Below are positions 35,106 to 46,489 of a stretch of 64,000 bases of DNA, one piece after another. How positions within the stretch are numbered: position 1 is the stretch's first letter; each line of letters begins with the position of its first letter. The stretch is from Cristatella mucedo (lineage: Eukaryota > Bryozoa > Phylactolaemata > Cristatellidae). A program made the translations under genes and the position numbers. The stretch is taken from the NCBI GenBank assembly GCA_009760855.2, contig WPIO01000035.1:3059001-3123000 (forward strand), read 5' to 3'. The notes under the pieces were generated by a model that did no database searches, was not told the DNA's origin, and worked only from the letters and a program-made list of their open reading frames with translations.

Positions 35106-36641
35106 GCATCTTTATTGCTAACATTATTTTATGAGGTTTCTAGAGCATGAAACCCGATAGTAGCAGTAGGGCAGGGATTTTTGAAGTAAGGTAGGAAAAA
35201 TCTAAGAAGAAAAAAGCAATTTGGATATACAGTATTCCATTTTCGGTGTACAAGCAACTGTATTCATTCCGTGTGTATGACTGTGGAGCACAATCTCGTA
35301 TTTTCCTTGAATGCAGAAGATGCTGGTGTACCTAACTTGGGTATCTCCAAGCCTTGCAGCTCATGCAATTCTCTCAGTTTTGTTTGCACATTGTGTCCTC
35401 TCTAAAATTCAATGACGACAATGGGACCCACTTAATATGAACAAGAAAACCTGGCCTCAGGTAGAATGCTAAAATTGAAGCCCGTTAACTAGACGCACAG
35501 TATAGCCAGCCATATTTGCCCCTGCATTCAATTCGTAGATCTGCTAAAAAGTGACCTTTCCCATTACATATTACTAAATCACCATTCCAAATGAGGGGTT
35601 TAATATAAATTTTCCGCACAATCTTGTAAAAACGTTGCACCCGGTTTGCTTTAGAAAAAAGGGGCATGTCTGAAAATAGATCTGTGAGCGATAGCGACCA
35701 CTCCCTTCCGGTATTTAGTTTACTACGATCTGTTCTTAGGCTTTTTGTAAAGAACCTCAACTGAGAAAATGTGATAAAGAGGCGCCGGTTTCCATGGGGC
35801 ATGTTTTAATTAGCTTCAGCCAAGCTAGTGCAAGAGGAGGAATAAAAAACAGTATGAAATAAACGAAGTTCTTGATTTGGTTCCCCTGATATTTTATAAT
35901 CTCAGCTAATGACTGTGTCCTTGCTAGGTAGAAGTACGTCAATCCTTTTTTAACTTCATAACTTACATTTTCAAAGTGCATGTTGAATAGCTAGGCAATA
36001 TAATGATTGGTTAAAAATAGTTATGTGCTTAGTCATATTTACCTAAACAAGATCTCAGCCAGCTTACTGTCCCCCTATTAGAATTCTGGACTGGGAACAG
36101 TTATGGCTGTCGTTTCAAGCCGTTTTTGCCTCCTATCGTTCAACGGAATTCTGGCGTTTAGCTCTAGGCGATAGTTTACCGCGCGAGCCCACCCTATTCG
36201 CTTTGTTCATTACTAGCGGATCAATTCTCAAGTCTCGTGAGACAAAGATAACACCACTAGGCAAAAGTACTACCGCAAGACAAAGATGCTAAATCAGAAT
36301 ATGTTTGGCAGTATTTAGAAGCGGCTATTAGTGCTGAGCTTCCGAGTTACACACCACTGGACTGAATGCTCACTCGCACTTTCCGTTCCAGGTCGTGGAT
36401 GTAAATTCTGCACTGGTTCAATCCACTATTTCCCAGTGCAAGATGTGTCGCCAGCCTTTAAGGCTTGCCTACACACATAAAAATCAAGCTGTTATATAAG
36501 TTAGCCTTTCTTTGCTTTTGGTTGTTAATAGTTTATTTCATGCCAGTAATTCGCCTTTCTGCCATGTCAACTGACTAATTTATAGGCAGCTGTGTCTTTC
36601 GGTAAAATAGGCCACACGCTTTTCTCATGAACTAAATATAA
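35106..36641. other. Unassigned 1.5 kb
   Basis: Short minus-strand frames at 35485-35802 and 35757-35981 have no recognisable domain. I see no repeat terminus. Confidence 0.4.
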
Positions 36642-36745
36642 TAAAAATAATAATAATAATAATGCACTTGATAAAGTGCCCTCAGAGAACTCCATCTTTT
36701 TCTAGGCGTTTACGTTTCCTGAAAAGGGAGTCATAATCAAGAGAG
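36642..36745 (-). mobile_element. Family A LINE, 3' terminus only
   Basis: A TAA/TAAT tail and the terminal stem-loop (gcacttgataaagtgccctcagagaac...aggcgttta), about 100 bp in total. Confidence 0.85.
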
Positions 36746-37479
36746 TTTCATTGAAGTCATGGTAAAATCCGAGATGAAAAAGTATTAGTTGTGGCTGCTG
36801 GTGGCTAGGGCAACTTCCTGCAGTTTCTTAGAAGAAAACTCAGCAGACAAAGAAATAATATAACATCGAAGAATAGGAACGAACTGAATCGTTTTACGCC
36901 TGGTAAATAAAGTCACGGATTGACAATTTCCAGTGAAAATTGTTTTGAGGCACACCTGATCTTAGAGCAAAATGGCAGTCTTAAAGCTGTGAACCCCTCA
37001 CCTTTTTCAGCGAGATATTCCGTCAACAAATGAGGCACATTTCCACAAAAGCCTTTACATGAATTCGCGCACGTCACATAGCATTAAGTTCCTAAGCGTA
37101 TTCTAATTAAAAACGTCATCCGATTTGAGTTCTTATCAGTTTATAGTGATCCTTAGTCGAAGCATGCTTTAGCTAGGCTAGTTATAGCGAATGCTTAGCA
37201 TTTGAGGGCGATAATATCTTCTGCAGATTCAGATAGATAATTTACTATTTAATTCAGGCCAACGGTTTAGAATAATAAATTGTTGTGTGCTAGCACATAT
37301 AATACAGTTAATTTGACTAAGTAAGGGTAGCGTGCACTGTTATTTATGCTTAGCTGGGTACGGTGCTAACGGCTAAATCGGTTGGCTGGGGCCCCTGCTG
37401 TCTAAAATTGGATCATTTGCTCAGCACTGCTCAATGGCGGCTTGGACTTGGTGATGCGATGCAAGAACGGGTTCCAGAA
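36746..37479. other. No recognisable feature
   Basis: AT-rich sequence before the satellite, without readable elements. Confidence 0.4.
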
Positions 37480-37536
37480 AGATAAAGAGAGACAGAGAGA
37501 GATGCCGAGAGAGAAAGAGAAAGGGAGAGAGAGAAG

Positions 37537-37591
<55 letters not shown>

Positions 37592-38217
37592 TGACAGAAA
37601 GACAGAGAGACAGAGAGACAGAGACAGAGACAGAGAGACAGAGAGACGGAGAGACGGAGAGACAGAGAGACGGAGAGACGGAGAGACGGAGAGACGGAGA
37701 GACGGAGAGACGGAGAGACGGAGAGACGGAGAGACGGAGAGACGGAGAGACCGAGAGACCGAGAGACCGAGAGACCGAGAGACGGAGAGACGGAGAGACG
37801 GAGAGACGGAGAGACGGAGAGACGGAGAGACGGAGAGACGGAGAGACGGAGAGACGGAGAGACGGAGAGACGGAGAGACGGAGAGACGGAGAGACGGAGA
37901 GACGGAGAGACGGAGAGACGGAGAGACGGAGAGACAGAGAGACAGAGAGACAGAGAGACAGAGAGACAGAGAGACAGAGAGACAGAGAGAAAGAGAGACA
38001 GAGAGACAGAGAGAGTGACAGAGACAGAGAGACAGAGAGACAGAGAGACAGAGAGAGTGACAGAGACAGAGAGACAGAGAGACAGAGAGACAGAGAGACA
38101 GAGAGACAGAGAGACAGAGAGACAGTTAGACAAAGAGACAGAGAGACAGAGAGACTGAGAGACAGATAGACAGAGAGACAGAGAGACAGAGAGACAGAAA
38201 GACAGAGATACAGAGAG
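37480..38217. repeat. Octamer satellite (GAGAGACG/GAGAGACA)n
   Basis: A purine-rich tandem array of an 8-bp unit. The core (about 37640-37932) is GAGAGACG, with four units of GAGAGACC near 37747-37780. The flanks are GAGAGACA with interruptions (gtgaca), and the left edge grades into plain GA. Eight is not a multiple of three, so all frames stay open. This gives artefact frames of 192, 243 and 313 codons on both strands, which are not genes. Confidence 0.97.
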
Positions 38218-38561
38218 TTTTTACGTATCTCATAATAATTTACCGATGTCATTCCCCAAACTATCTCTATGCAGCCAACGTTTGAAGCTACTTGCAGCCT
38301 TGTAGCCATTTTAGTAGGTACCCGTAGTATGTGGTGTATGTTTACCAAGTCTGGAGATGGAACGGTGATCATATGTTCTTGCTTTTTTCATTAATATGCA
38401 GATTCAATGTGGAATTAACCAAACCATAATTTTTGAAGCTACTTGCAGCGTAATATATAGGGATACTTGTCAAAAGGCATAATTGCCTTACGTAAACTTG
38501 TGCAACAGTGCTGTGCCACTACAAGGTAATGACAAGGACAGGGCTTTAAGCATCAGCTGCT
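38218..38561. other. No recognisable feature
   Basis: Short unassigned stretch. The segment gaagctacttgcagc occurs twice (38284-38298 and 38436-38450). Confidence 0.4.
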
Positions 38562-38721
38562 ACGGCGGCATTTGTTCATAGAGCCAGCTTGCAAAGGATA
38601 TTGCAAACACTGTTTATTTATAGTAAATCTAATCAGATACTAGTGAGCATGATGGGTAGCCTGCTGCGGGCAGTCTGCCCGTAGCAGCAAGCAAGCTGGC
38701 TCTATGAACGAACGACGCCGT
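38562..38721. mobile_element. Foldback/MITE-like element with about 31-bp inverted ends
   Basis: The left arm (38562-38592) and right arm (38691-38721) are inverted repeats. The inner 19 bp (gttcatagagccagcttgc) are perfect, and the outer part (acggcg...) has about three mismatches. Between them lies a second inverted repeat of 12-bp arms (ctgctgcgggca / tgcccgtagcag) with one mismatch and a 3-base loop. No target-site duplication was identified. Confidence 0.6.
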
Positions 38722-39834
38722 TTTACTTTCAAATACAGTGCTCGTAACTGTGCTTCTCGCATCTGAAGGGAGAAGAATACAGGTGATGCCTGAACCTCGT
38801 TGGCTAGCGACTTGTAGGCTAGATACTTGTAGGTGTGGCACCTATTCACTCTAGTGCACCGACAATAGCATGAACACGGTAACGAAAAGAGCCCTCGTAC
38901 GTTAACATATCATGATCGTATCTGTAACGTAGGTAAGTCTATTTGACAACTGTATGCGGTTTCAGGCAATTAACAGTGACTGTGATGTGCAACAATGGTT
39001 TTCTGACCTATAGGTCTAATCTGTTCGAATGCCAACGCCAAGTGTGAAATCACAACTGCCTAATTATCTCATGGCTGCGAACGAATCGGGCGTAGATTAT
39101 CACATAATCACATAATCACAAAGATCGATTATCAACTAAAAATATGGCTGCTTTTGCTAGTTCTGCTATTTCAAGATGTAATCACCAAGGACAATGTAGG
39201 CATGCACTTCTATCCGGAAGACTCGAATATTTTCCAGCGTTTAAAATATAATTGACTTTTATACCACCCAAGAGAACTCTAGCTCTATTCAGGTGTTCCA
39301 AAAAGGCCAAGAGCGAGAGCTCACGACTTCCGCCCGACCTTCGTTGGGGCGAGCACCCTAGCAACTGCACCAAACCAGCTCATTTTGATCCCTCTCGGTC
39401 TTTAAGAACATTGCACTCCCTTCATAATGTTGCTGAGTGCAATGCGAAAAACTGTACTTGATATCAGTACAATTCATTACATTGAACGAAGATAAAACCA
39501 ACGTACTAGTTATAGGATAATCTCTTGCTAATCAAAAATTAGAAAGGCTAATACACGAAAATGGTTCGTACATTTTTGCAGGCAAGGGAGTGTTGGATTT
39601 TTTACACAACACCACGGATCGCCAACTTTCGTAACCTCACTCTCCAGCAGTATTGAATTCATGCTTTTGTTCACCAGTAGGTTCCTTCCTTCTCTGACTG
39701 TACCCTAATTATCACAGACTAGACTAGGTATCTTAATACCAACTCTTCTGATTAAATTCGTTTACTTTTGCCTTGTAAAAAAGCTCAACTTAGATATCGA
39801 CCAGGCCTTAAGTTATTCTGTTGATACAGGGTAA
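38722..39834. other. Unassigned 1.1 kb
   Basis: A short direct repeat of cacataat lies at 39100-39120. No coding relic recognised. Confidence 0.4.
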
Positions 39835-40145
39835 GAATTCCCCCAACATCTGAAGTCAACGCATCCCTTGAGTTAACGATATTTAAGAAGAATCTACCAT
39901 CTGACTTGCTTCCCACAGTTTGTGCAGGGTTCTTGCGATCAGTTATATTAGTTCTTACTACTAATCTTATAATTAATATTGACCCTTTTCCAAGTTATAA
40001 ATAACCATATTGTAATACATTTTTGCAATGGTCGTGCTACCACAAACCGTACGGCCGTGCTTCATTTGTGTCACTGCTAATACGCCTAGAAAGAGACCTT
40101 TTTTTAAATACGCGATACAAATGTGTTGTTATAATTCTTTAGAAT
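39835..40145 (+). mobile_element. L2-type LINE 3' end, old
   Basis: Plus-strand C-terminal remnant (EFPQHLKSTHPLS, matching the NSLP...LRS...L..F pattern of these LINEs). The 3' UTR ends in cgcctagaaagagacc...gcgatacaaatgtgttgtt. The terminus aligns with 1497-1552, so it predates the duplication or belongs to it. Confidence 0.6.
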
Positions 40146-41010
40146 GAGTTAGCCATCATAGTGAATGCAGACAGACAAAGCCGGGAGAAAGAAGAAGCAA
40201 TATACGCCCACTTGATTTTCAGGACCATTTCACACGAGAGCCAGCTCTTAAAGCTAATTCTGCTGTTGTGGGTTTTCAGGGGCCATTCGTGAGCTTCAGC
40301 CGCGCAATACATTGTGGTCTAAGCAGTTGTGCACACCAGTATTGATGATTTATTGCAGAATAATTATAGCTATTGACTAGAGTCTTCTGCTCTAACACTT
40401 ACAACTTTTTAGGGAAGAGGAGTAAATCCGCATGGGTATAGTCTCCCTATGTCAGTCACACCATATTCACGACAGTCTTAATTTGTTTGTGTATGCCTAG
40501 GGCATGCTGAATTTGTAGACACTGTCATCTGTCGTGTGATGTAATTAATTTCCAGTACAATCTAAATACTCAAAAAGAGATTCAGTTTAGTTTCGATTTT
40601 ATAGGAATGTTTTTAAATGATAATGCATCTATTCCTAGTATTATTGTTTCTCTACTCTCTCAAGATAGTAAATTGGGTAGCCCGATACTAAATGTCAAGG
40701 TAAGAACAAATATCTTAGCCAACACTAGAAGAGAAGTTTGATGTAGCTCGGATGGCTTTAGAAGTGCATGAAATAACTTAGCTGCATGTAAAAGGAAGCT
40801 GGGCTCCAGAAAAGAAAGTAGATTGTGATGGCGCTTGAACTGGAGTGGGTGGTGGAGTTAATAAAATTGCGCCCGCCGTAATCAGATGTTGTACTTATGT
40901 TTGTGTTGCCACAGCAAGCTTTAATCAATTGTTCGGATATGTCGGCTGTGCATTTAATTAAAAAATTGCCCTTATAATAGCCTTAATGCAGGGAGATTCA
41001 GTTTAAGCCT
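39860..41010 (+). repeat. Duplicated block, right copy (matches 1300-2500)
   Basis: Collinear with the left copy through the LINE terminus and about 850 bp beyond it. The best shared runs are gaagaggagtaaatccg (40416-40433), cagtcacacca (40452-40462) and gattgtgatggcgcttgaactgg (about 40824-40846). Confidence 0.6.
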
Positions 41011-41151
41011 AAAACCTAATAACAAGTGTCGAAATACGGTTGAATAGTACAAAACAGAAATAGACGCGGTCCTATCCATAGAACCGTATGCCAACCTAAT
41101 CGCAGAATGTCCTCTACTAATCTGAAGGGCTCCAACTCGACACTTGATCTC

Positions 41152-41359
41152 TCTTATACGGCACCGAATAACAGAGTATTCGGTGCCGTATAAGACAGAA
41201 TTTTGGGTTGAGTATTATAACCATCTGGGTCAAAACCCAGATGGTATTATTACTGAATGCAAATTTCGTTTATATATTTCACTCGTGCTTCATTTTTAGA
41301 GCAGTCTTTCCTTGTGCGGACCTCGTAAATTGAGGTCTGAACTAGGAAAGACTGCTCTA
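41152..41359. repeat. Cluster of three hairpin-forming inverted repeats
   Basis: Hairpin 1: perfect 19-bp arms 41152-41170 and 41177-41195 with a 6-base loop. Hairpin 2: perfect 11-bp arms 41220-41230 and 41235-41245 with a 4-base loop, extending to about 20 bp with three mismatches. Hairpin 3: perfect 16-bp arms 41297-41312 and 41344-41359, enclosing a nested 6-bp stem (gacctc 41319-41324, gaggtc 41332-41337). The arm sequences are unrelated to each other. No known element explains them. Confidence 0.9.
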
Positions 41360-41645
41360 GGACGCTCTTCACACCAGCACCATGCCATTTTGCAGGGACA
41401 CAGCACCCTAAAGCAACCCGAAAGCATGATAAGCCTTGTGGCTGGGCAGCCAGAGAGCCACTTATGAAGTGTGGGTAAGTGCTAGGTCGAAAGTCACCGG
41501 GTAGGCTACGGTTTCCCTTCTTGTCGATCAGGATTGAGTTACCATCTTTCACACTGAAAGGACGTCTCCGAAGTTGAAGCAGCCGTTCAGGATTCAGGTG
41601 ATACGCCAGAGTCCATGATCTAAGATGCTCAGTTGGGGTGTTCAC
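41250..41645 (-). CDS. Unrecognised 131-codon open frame
   Basis: This minus-strand frame covers the third hairpin and the gap up to the family B endonuclease. The product would be basic, with no domain or signal that I recognise. It abuts the plus-strand LINE head to head, so it could be a divergent 5' region, part of an older element, or chance. No ortholog evidence is available from the sequence alone. Confidence 0.2.
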   Translation of the reverse strand: MNTPTEHLRSWTLAYHLNPERLLQLRRRPFSVKDGNSILIDKKGNRSLPGDFRPSTYPHFISGSLAAQPQGLSCFRVALGCCVPAKWHGAGVKSVLEQSFLVQTSIYEVRTRKDCSKNEARVKYINEICIQ

Positions 41646-44368
41646 GACGGTCAGCTACCTCGAATTGTATACGATCTCTGTGTATGCCTGCGGCTACATC
41701 GTCTTTATGCCTCTCACCGTTGCGATATATCGGCCTCCTTCTGGCTGTCTAAACTTGTATATAGAGGAGTTTTCAGAATTCCTCGCTAAAATATTTGTGT
41801 CTGACAGGCCGTTACTGATTGTAGGAGGCTTTAATATTCACGTTGACAACCCTAGCAACACCCAGGTCCTCTCATTTCATGACTGTCTGGAGAATTTTGG
41901 TTTGGCCCAACAGGTTAATCATAGCGCCCACGTCGGTGGCCACATTCTAGATCTCGTGATCACTATGGATGTCCAGCCCACTGACTTTGTGGTGTGCCCA
42001 CTGACCCTCTCAGATCATTGTTCGGTCTCGTTTACTGTTCCTGCTCCCTCGTACGTACAGGGCAATGTCGAATTTGCCAAACAACGTAACTTACAAAGTA
42101 TTGATATGGACAAGTTTTTGAAATCTGTTTGTGATGCAGGCCTTCTTGACCTGCATTCAGACTTGACCAGCAGACTCGATACCCTGACTGATGCGAGGAA
42201 CACGACACTATGAAGTGCTCGGGACAAGCATGCTCCCGTTCGCTCTATCCGTGTTCAAAGTCGTCGAGATTCCTTTCAATTTACAAAAAAAACTCCTTAA
42301 GATGTGCCGTGTTAAGCACAGGCTGCAAAGTCTTTTCAAGAAATCGGGGTCTGAGGCAGGCCTAGTCAATTTTAAAGACTTCCTTAGAGTTTACACCCGA
42401 AAGCTTAGAAAAACCAGGGCTTCGTTTTTCATTAGAAAGCTGAATTCCTGCCAGTCGGACACTAAACAGATTTTTAAGACAGTAAACCACTTATTGGCCA
42501 ATGCTGTGAGGTCTGACTCCCCAGATATTAAGGGCTCAGCCGAAAAGTTTTTAGCCTTCTTAGCTGAAAAAATTGTGCACATTCGTGCCTCCATTAAGCA
42601 TCCTCCGACCAAAGCAAATTCCGTTCCTCAACCTGTGACCTTTCCTAAAAGGCTCTCCGATGTTTCCGCCTGTGATGTGGCAGCCTTTATATGTGTCTAG
42701 CAAAAAGAGCTCGTCTCCTGAAAACCCTATACATTCATCTCTGTGGTCTTCACTTGCAGACCAACTTAGCCCTGCCATAACCAAGATTTTTAATGCTTCT
42801 TTGGGAAAAGGGGTCGTCCCCAAGTCTTTCAAATCGGCAATCGTTAGACCTATTCTTAAAAAGCCTGGATTAGACACAGAGGTCCTAGCAAACTATCGCC
42901 CAGTTCCCCTTCTTCCGTTTTTATCAAAGATTCTTGCAAAAATTGTTACTAAATAGCTAGTTGAACATATTGAAATTATGGAATGTCAGAAACATTTCCA
43001 CCAGGGTTCAAGAGGCAGCACTCTACTGAAAGTGCTCTCCTCCGTGTTAACAAAGACATTCTACGTTGCACAGACGACGGGAATGTCACTGCCCTAGCTC
43101 TGCTAAATCTGTCTGCTGCCTTCGACAGCATTGATCACGAAGTTCTGCTTGAACGATTGAGAACAGCGATAGGTCTGGCTGACGAAGCACTGGCGTGGTT
43201 TAAATCATACTTGTCTGATCGTGTTCAATCCGTTTCGTGTGGGGGTCAGGTCTCAGACACGAGAAGGGTCATTTGACGAGTCCCTCAAGGGTCTGTACTC
43301 GGTCCATTGCTGTTCTTCATTTATACACAACTTCTGGGAAATCTGATTGAGGCCCGTGGAATAGGATATCACTTATATGCTGATGATACTCAGTTGTATT
43401 TGTCATTTAAACCGTCGGAATCTGCTGCGGCAACTGAAAAACTGAATGCTTGCCTTGCCGATATTCGATCCTGGATGTCGGAACACTTCCTGAAATTAAA
43501 TGACGATAAAACCGAACTGCTGCTCATAGGACACCCTAAGCTTGTAGCTGGATTGAAAAGCTTTGCTGTTCTAATAGGTGATGCTATTGTGCGACCTTCA
43601 CCATGTGCTCGTAATCTAGGTCTCGTGTTCGACGGCTGCCTCAATTTCAAAAGCTTCATTCAGAAGACTGCCTCTACAGCTAGCCATCACATCTCATCCC
43701 TATCCAAGATTAGAAGCTGTCTCCCGCAGTGGCTTGTACAAAAATTAACTAGCTCTTTAGTTCTGTCTCGGCTTGATTATTGTAATTCCCTTTTTGCTGG
43801 GCTGCCAAAGAAAGCTATTATGCCACTACAGCGGACTGTGAATATGGCTGCAAGGCTGATCTTCAAGTCCCAGCGGTTTGAGCACATGTCACCTCTGCTA
43901 AAAGAGCTAGGATGGTTGCAGGTTTAGCAAAGGATACAGAGCAAAGTTCTTAAGCTGACCCACAAGGCTCGCCACGGCTTAGCTCCTTCGTACCTAGCTG
44001 AACTACTGCATCAGTTTCAGCCTTTTCGCGCCCTCAGGTCCTGTGTGGACAATAAATTAGCTGTCCCATTCCTCTGCTTAAAGACAGTTGGCGACAGAAG
44101 CTTTAGCTCTGCAGGTCCTAGACTGTGGAACTGGCTTCCACAATAATTCTTAGGCACTGACAAGTACTCTCCAACTGCCGACTATGGCACATCTTTTTCA
44201 GCTGTCCTGAACTGCTACTTCTATGCTACTCACTACCTCAACTGCTCTCCTGACTCTTCTATGCTTACCACTTTGTCTTTGTTGCGTAAGACAAAGTCTG
44301 TTGGCTACCGAATGCGTACCGAAAGCCGCTTAGGCTGTGAGTGTGCTATACAAAACTCTCCTGCATAA
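41640..44368 (+). pseudogene. Family B endonuclease-reverse transcriptase ORF, disrupted
   Basis: Endonuclease (41640-42210): VAIYRPPSG, then VGGFNIHVDN where the family has GDFN (catalytic Asp changed to Gly), then LSDHCSVSF. A linker region follows (42240-42700). RT (42720-43930) carries [44 protein letters not shown], an intact [10 protein letters not shown], and [16 protein letters not shown]. The C-terminus reads APSYLAELLH and GPRLWNWLPQ. In-frame stops are TGA at 43274-43276, TAG at 43925-43927 (GAG in the 27.9-kb copy) and TAA near 44142. Frameshifts lie near 42210, 42700 and 42960. It is inactive. Confidence 0.9.
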
Positions 44369-44434
44369 CACCCTCATGGTCTTTATGACTTTGTGGAGTT
44401 ACTGTTTTGTTGCTGACGGAGATACACTACATTT
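41640..44434 (+). mobile_element. Family B LINE, longest copy
   Basis: It runs from within the APE endonuclease through RT and the C-terminal region to the 3' UTR. The 3' end (gtctttatgactttgtggagtt...gacggagatacactacattt) matches the other B copies. The endonuclease N-terminus is missing, so the copy is 5'-truncated or its 5' end is replaced by the hairpin region. Confidence 0.9.
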
Positions 44435-44568
44435 AGCAGCTGAGACGCAAGGCTGGTGCCCTGTGCCAGTCAGGGTGGGATCGTTCGTTTTAGGGAGAGT
44501 CCAAGAAGTTAATCTCAATTGACAAAGTCCAGGATTGGGCCAGCCAATGGGATAGCCAACAGAGGCTG

Positions 44569-44603
<35 letters not shown>

Positions 44604-46489
44604 AGAGAGAGAGAGACGGCTGGACCATGAAGGCAGATCTGCTGATGACCTTCGTACCGCTAGTGGCATACAACTGCTGCAAGTGCACGTGCACGTCTAT
44701 AATCCTTAGGCTTCGGCCCGCCTGGAGCGAGCTAGTCCGACCGATATGAAGGGTGCTGTGGACGGGTACAGTATCGCTCCTCTTCCAGACCTTGCACATT
44801 CCAGGGTAGAGCAACAGCCACTTTCGGCTGAGGCTGATGACGGAGGCAGCGAAGCCACCCCAGTCAAGCACTTGCACACTATCTGGTACGAGGGGCTATC
44901 AGAGGCTCACAAAGTCACGTGAGGAGAGAGGGATGGCTATGTGAGGCTTCCGGCGGTTCAGCCTCGGAAGCTGGTGCTCTGAATGTGAAGATGACGACAG
45001 TGCTTGAGCAAGGAGATGGGGCGAGCGGCTGGGATAGCAGGCAGAGCGGCTGCCGGAAACGAACGTTGATGGTGAAGGAGACTGACTGAGAGGTGGGTTG
45101 CACGAAGAGCTGGGTGTCGGGGAGGTATGCTGACCGTTTACTTGGAGAAGTGATGAGTGCTGTGAGGGTGCAAGTTTAGGACTGAAGTAGAGTAGAAGTC
45201 GGAGCATCTGAGATAGTAGAGGAGAAACAAGAAAAGGTGAGGGCAAGTAAGGGAAGTTGACGTCGCTTGGAGGTGGCTAAAGTGCTGTCGACAGTAAAGG
45301 CAGTCGGAAAGTGTCAAGAGCTAAGACCGATGGGGCAGAATGGTAGAAGGCCTCACAGGCGCTCTAGAGAGGACGGGAACGGCTATGGGACTTGAACCTA
45401 TTAAACGTACCAGTTTTCTGCAAAGCGGGTTTCGCTGCGGCAGCCACTGCCTGCAAGAGGGATGGGACTAAAGCAGCATTCGCTGCATTTTGGGTTTCGC
45501 TGCTATGCACTGAGCCGATTTCAGGACCACTGAGTTTTGTGACTTATTGGACCCCAACTGGCTAGGCCGGCTGGGATGACGAAATTGTCGTCAGCCGAGC
45601 CCGAGAAGATCCCTAGCAGTTGAGAACCAAGTCTTCAGTTCGGAGGGGGGAGTGCTAACGGCAAACCGGCCGTGTGAATAGTCCTGAATAATAACAAGGA
45701 GAGGTGCCTATAGACCGCCAAGCTAAAGGCTGGGTGAGCTCGGCGAATCTGGCCTGCAAGCCCGATGAAAAGAAAAGGCTGGTCATGTCAGTTACGCCGA
45801 GTGACGGGATGAACGACAGCCCTGGGCCACACGGTCCAGCTGCATCTAGGCACTGTGGCAACCGAGCAGGCAGGCAGAGCAAAGACCAGCACTGGTTCAG
45901 CATGGATCGTCTTAAGGACCTATAAAGCCCATGCGAGCCAGGCCGGGCCCTCAGCAACAAATACCGATGTAATGCAGGAGCGAAAGCAGAGCATCGTCGT
46001 CGTCAGCTCCAGTGACGGCATGTCCTCGGAGCTAGTAGTTTCATCTGTGCAGCTTAGCCTCTGTGTCTGAGGTCACTGAGAGTCACGGGTGGAGTGTCTG
46101 GGTGCACCGCACCACAGGTGGCGTCTACGTGAGTCAGGCTGTAAACCATGCTGATGTACTAACCGGTGAGATATTGTAAGCAGAAATGTCTCAGGCATTT
46201 CTCAAAGAGGTGGTCAGTCGACCAGAAGTTAATGATGCCCGGTGTTTTTGAAAGGTGTTTTTTGTAGGGGCTAGCTCACAAAGACCTTGGTTTCGGCCGA
46301 ATGCTAGATAATCAGGTGGGACTAATCACATATAAGCCGACCCGACTTCCTTCTCACAGAATTCGTCTGACCGAGCGAATAGTATTTTACTCACTGATGC
46401 GTACTAGAATAGATCTTGCAGCATTGTATCACCAAACATATGATATGTTCAATTAGAAGCATATTCAAAATATCAAGACGTAAATTTAT
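44435..46489. other. GC-rich unassigned region, possible LTR element remains
   Basis: This 2-kb region is GC-richer than its surroundings. It contains a (GA)n run (44566-44617), a polypurine tract followed by TG at 45641-45652 (cggaggggggagtg), and a TATA-like catatataagcc near 46327. Those three together resemble the end of an LTR element with its 3' LTR, but I found no partner LTR, no clear CA end and no pol motif. The frames of 60-120 codons, including a Ser/Pro-rich minus-strand one at 44899-45246, have no recognisable domain. Confidence 0.35.
44566..44617. repeat. (GA)n microsatellite
   Basis: An almost pure GA run, interrupted by one tgga. Confidence 0.95.

Noticed and set aside
37402-38372. 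Open frames of 192, 243 and 313 codons with Arg/Glu/Asp or Ser/Leu repeats
   Set aside because: They are translations of an 8-bp satellite that lacks stops in every frame.
42391-42877. Minus-strand frames inside the family B copy
   Set aside because: Shadows of the plus-strand endonuclease-RT ORF.
44519-44877. Frames across the GA run
   Set aside because: Low-complexity translation (Arg/Glu or Ser/Leu) without a domain.
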